Below the pieces are notes generated by a model. That model saw only the letters and a list, made by a program, of their open reading frames with translations. It did not search any database and was not told the DNA's origin. A DNA stretch of 14,564 nt from an uncultured Bacteroidales bacterium. GTDB taxonomy: Bacteria; Bacteroidota; Bacteroidia; Bacteroidales; UBA932. The stretch is taken from contig CAMFRR010000005.1 of NCBI GenBank assembly GCA_945982095.1, positions 1 to 14,564 of the forward strand. Reading direction: 5' to 3'. Shown in pieces: positions 14,256 through 14,564 of the stretch; the first letter of the stretch is position 1; each line of letters starts with the position of its first letter. The position numbers and the translations under genes are program-made.

Positions 14256-14564
14256 ATGAAAAGAGCTCACGTATGTATAATCACGGCCATATTGTGCCTT
14301 GTTTCATGCCGAAATGACCAACAATATATTGCCATGACCGGTTTCGCTCAGGGAGGTACATGGACAGTAAAGTGTAAAGTTCCTCAGCATGTGTCTTCAT
14401 CGCACTCCCGTAGCTGGGGCGAGGACACAAGGCGTGGAATCGACAGCATTCTGGTATGCATTGACAATGCTGTTTCGGGCTACAACAAAGCTTCATTGCT
14501 CAGCCGCCAGAATGCCGGAGAAGAAATATTGCCGGATGGAAGCCCTGAATATGGCATTCTGGAT
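14256..14564 (+). CDS. apbE: FAD:protein FMN transferase ApbE, N-terminal part (runs off right edge)
   Basis: The frame is open from the ATG at 14256 to the window end, giving the first 103 residues. ApbE moves FMN from FAD onto Thr residues of target proteins such as the NqrB/NqrC and RnfG/RnfD subunits, in the periplasm. A lipobox LVSC with Cys18 marks it as a membrane-anchored lipoprotein, as in many Bacteroidetes ApbE proteins. Family features seen are the GFAQGGTWTV strand just after the anchor (the ApbE N-terminal G-G-T segment) and, further on, IDSILVCIDNAVSGYNKASLLSRQN, which corresponds to the conserved helix with the S-x-Y/F-x-x-x-S-x-(I/L)-S-x-x-N pattern. The catalytic Mg and FAD sites lie beyond the edge. 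The gene is divergent from the lipoprotein-lemA operon. Confidence 0.85.
   Translation, partial: MKRAHVCIITAILCLVSCRNDQQYIAMTGFAQGGTWTVKCKVPQHVSSSHSRSWGEDTRRGIDSILVCIDNAVSGYNKASLLSRQNAGEEILPDGSPEYGILD

Noticed and set aside
1..14564. Search for mobile elements, defence systems, tRNA or rRNA genes.
   Set aside because: No transposase, integrase, phage, restriction or toxin-antitoxin gene and no RNA gene is recognisable; the longest gaps (85 to 102 bases) hold only promoter-like, repeat or hairpin sequence.

Overview
The window looks like chromosomal core DNA of a Bacteroidales bacterium (Bacteroides/Prevotella-like; I cannot place the genus). The reasons are a DUF4290 gene, the gyrA plus periplasmic TPR gene pair divergent from a clpC-type gene, a FISUMP-domain lipoprotein, an ApbE lipoprotein, and promoter elements of the Bacteroidetes TAnnTTTG type. 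There are no rRNA, tRNA, CRISPR, transposase or phage genes. Most of the window is ordinary housekeeping sequence, and I found no convincing undescribed multi-gene system.

Left block (1-5258, all + strand, gaps of 21, 2 and 3 bases, probably one operon). It holds the 3' part of an AddA/RecB-type helicase-nuclease for double-strand break repair, a DUF4290 protein with a basic Asn/Gly-rich tail, an FtsK DNA translocase, and a short LolA-like protein for lipoprotein carriage to the outer membrane. It ends at a hairpin (5283-5323) shared with the converging next block.

Middle block (5351-11622). On the - strand, gyrA is followed after 25 bases by a secreted TPR protein. On the + strand, a Clp ATPase diverges from gyrA. 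The 85-base gap between gyrA and clp holds a perfect 9-bp-arm inverted repeat that coincides with the likely -7 elements of both genes. The Clp ATPase has the ClpC/ClpA architecture and a ClpP-docking tripeptide but almost no middle (M) domain.

Right block (11623-14564). A convergent gap carries three 24-bp tandem repeats and a strong hairpin whose loop contains the stop codon of the TPM (YgcG-type) gene. The - strand genes read FISUMP lipoprotein, lemA, ygcG-like, with an 18-base gap and then a 1-base overlap, so they look like one envelope operon. Divergent from it, with closely packed promoters, begins apbE (FAD:protein FMN transferase), which runs off the right edge.

The points most worth a second look are the M-domain-less Clp ATPase, the 24-bp repeat and stop-codon hairpin at 11643-11741, the symmetrical gyrA/clp promoter region, the short LolA-like protein in frame with ftsK, and Ala at the GyrA quinolone-contact position.
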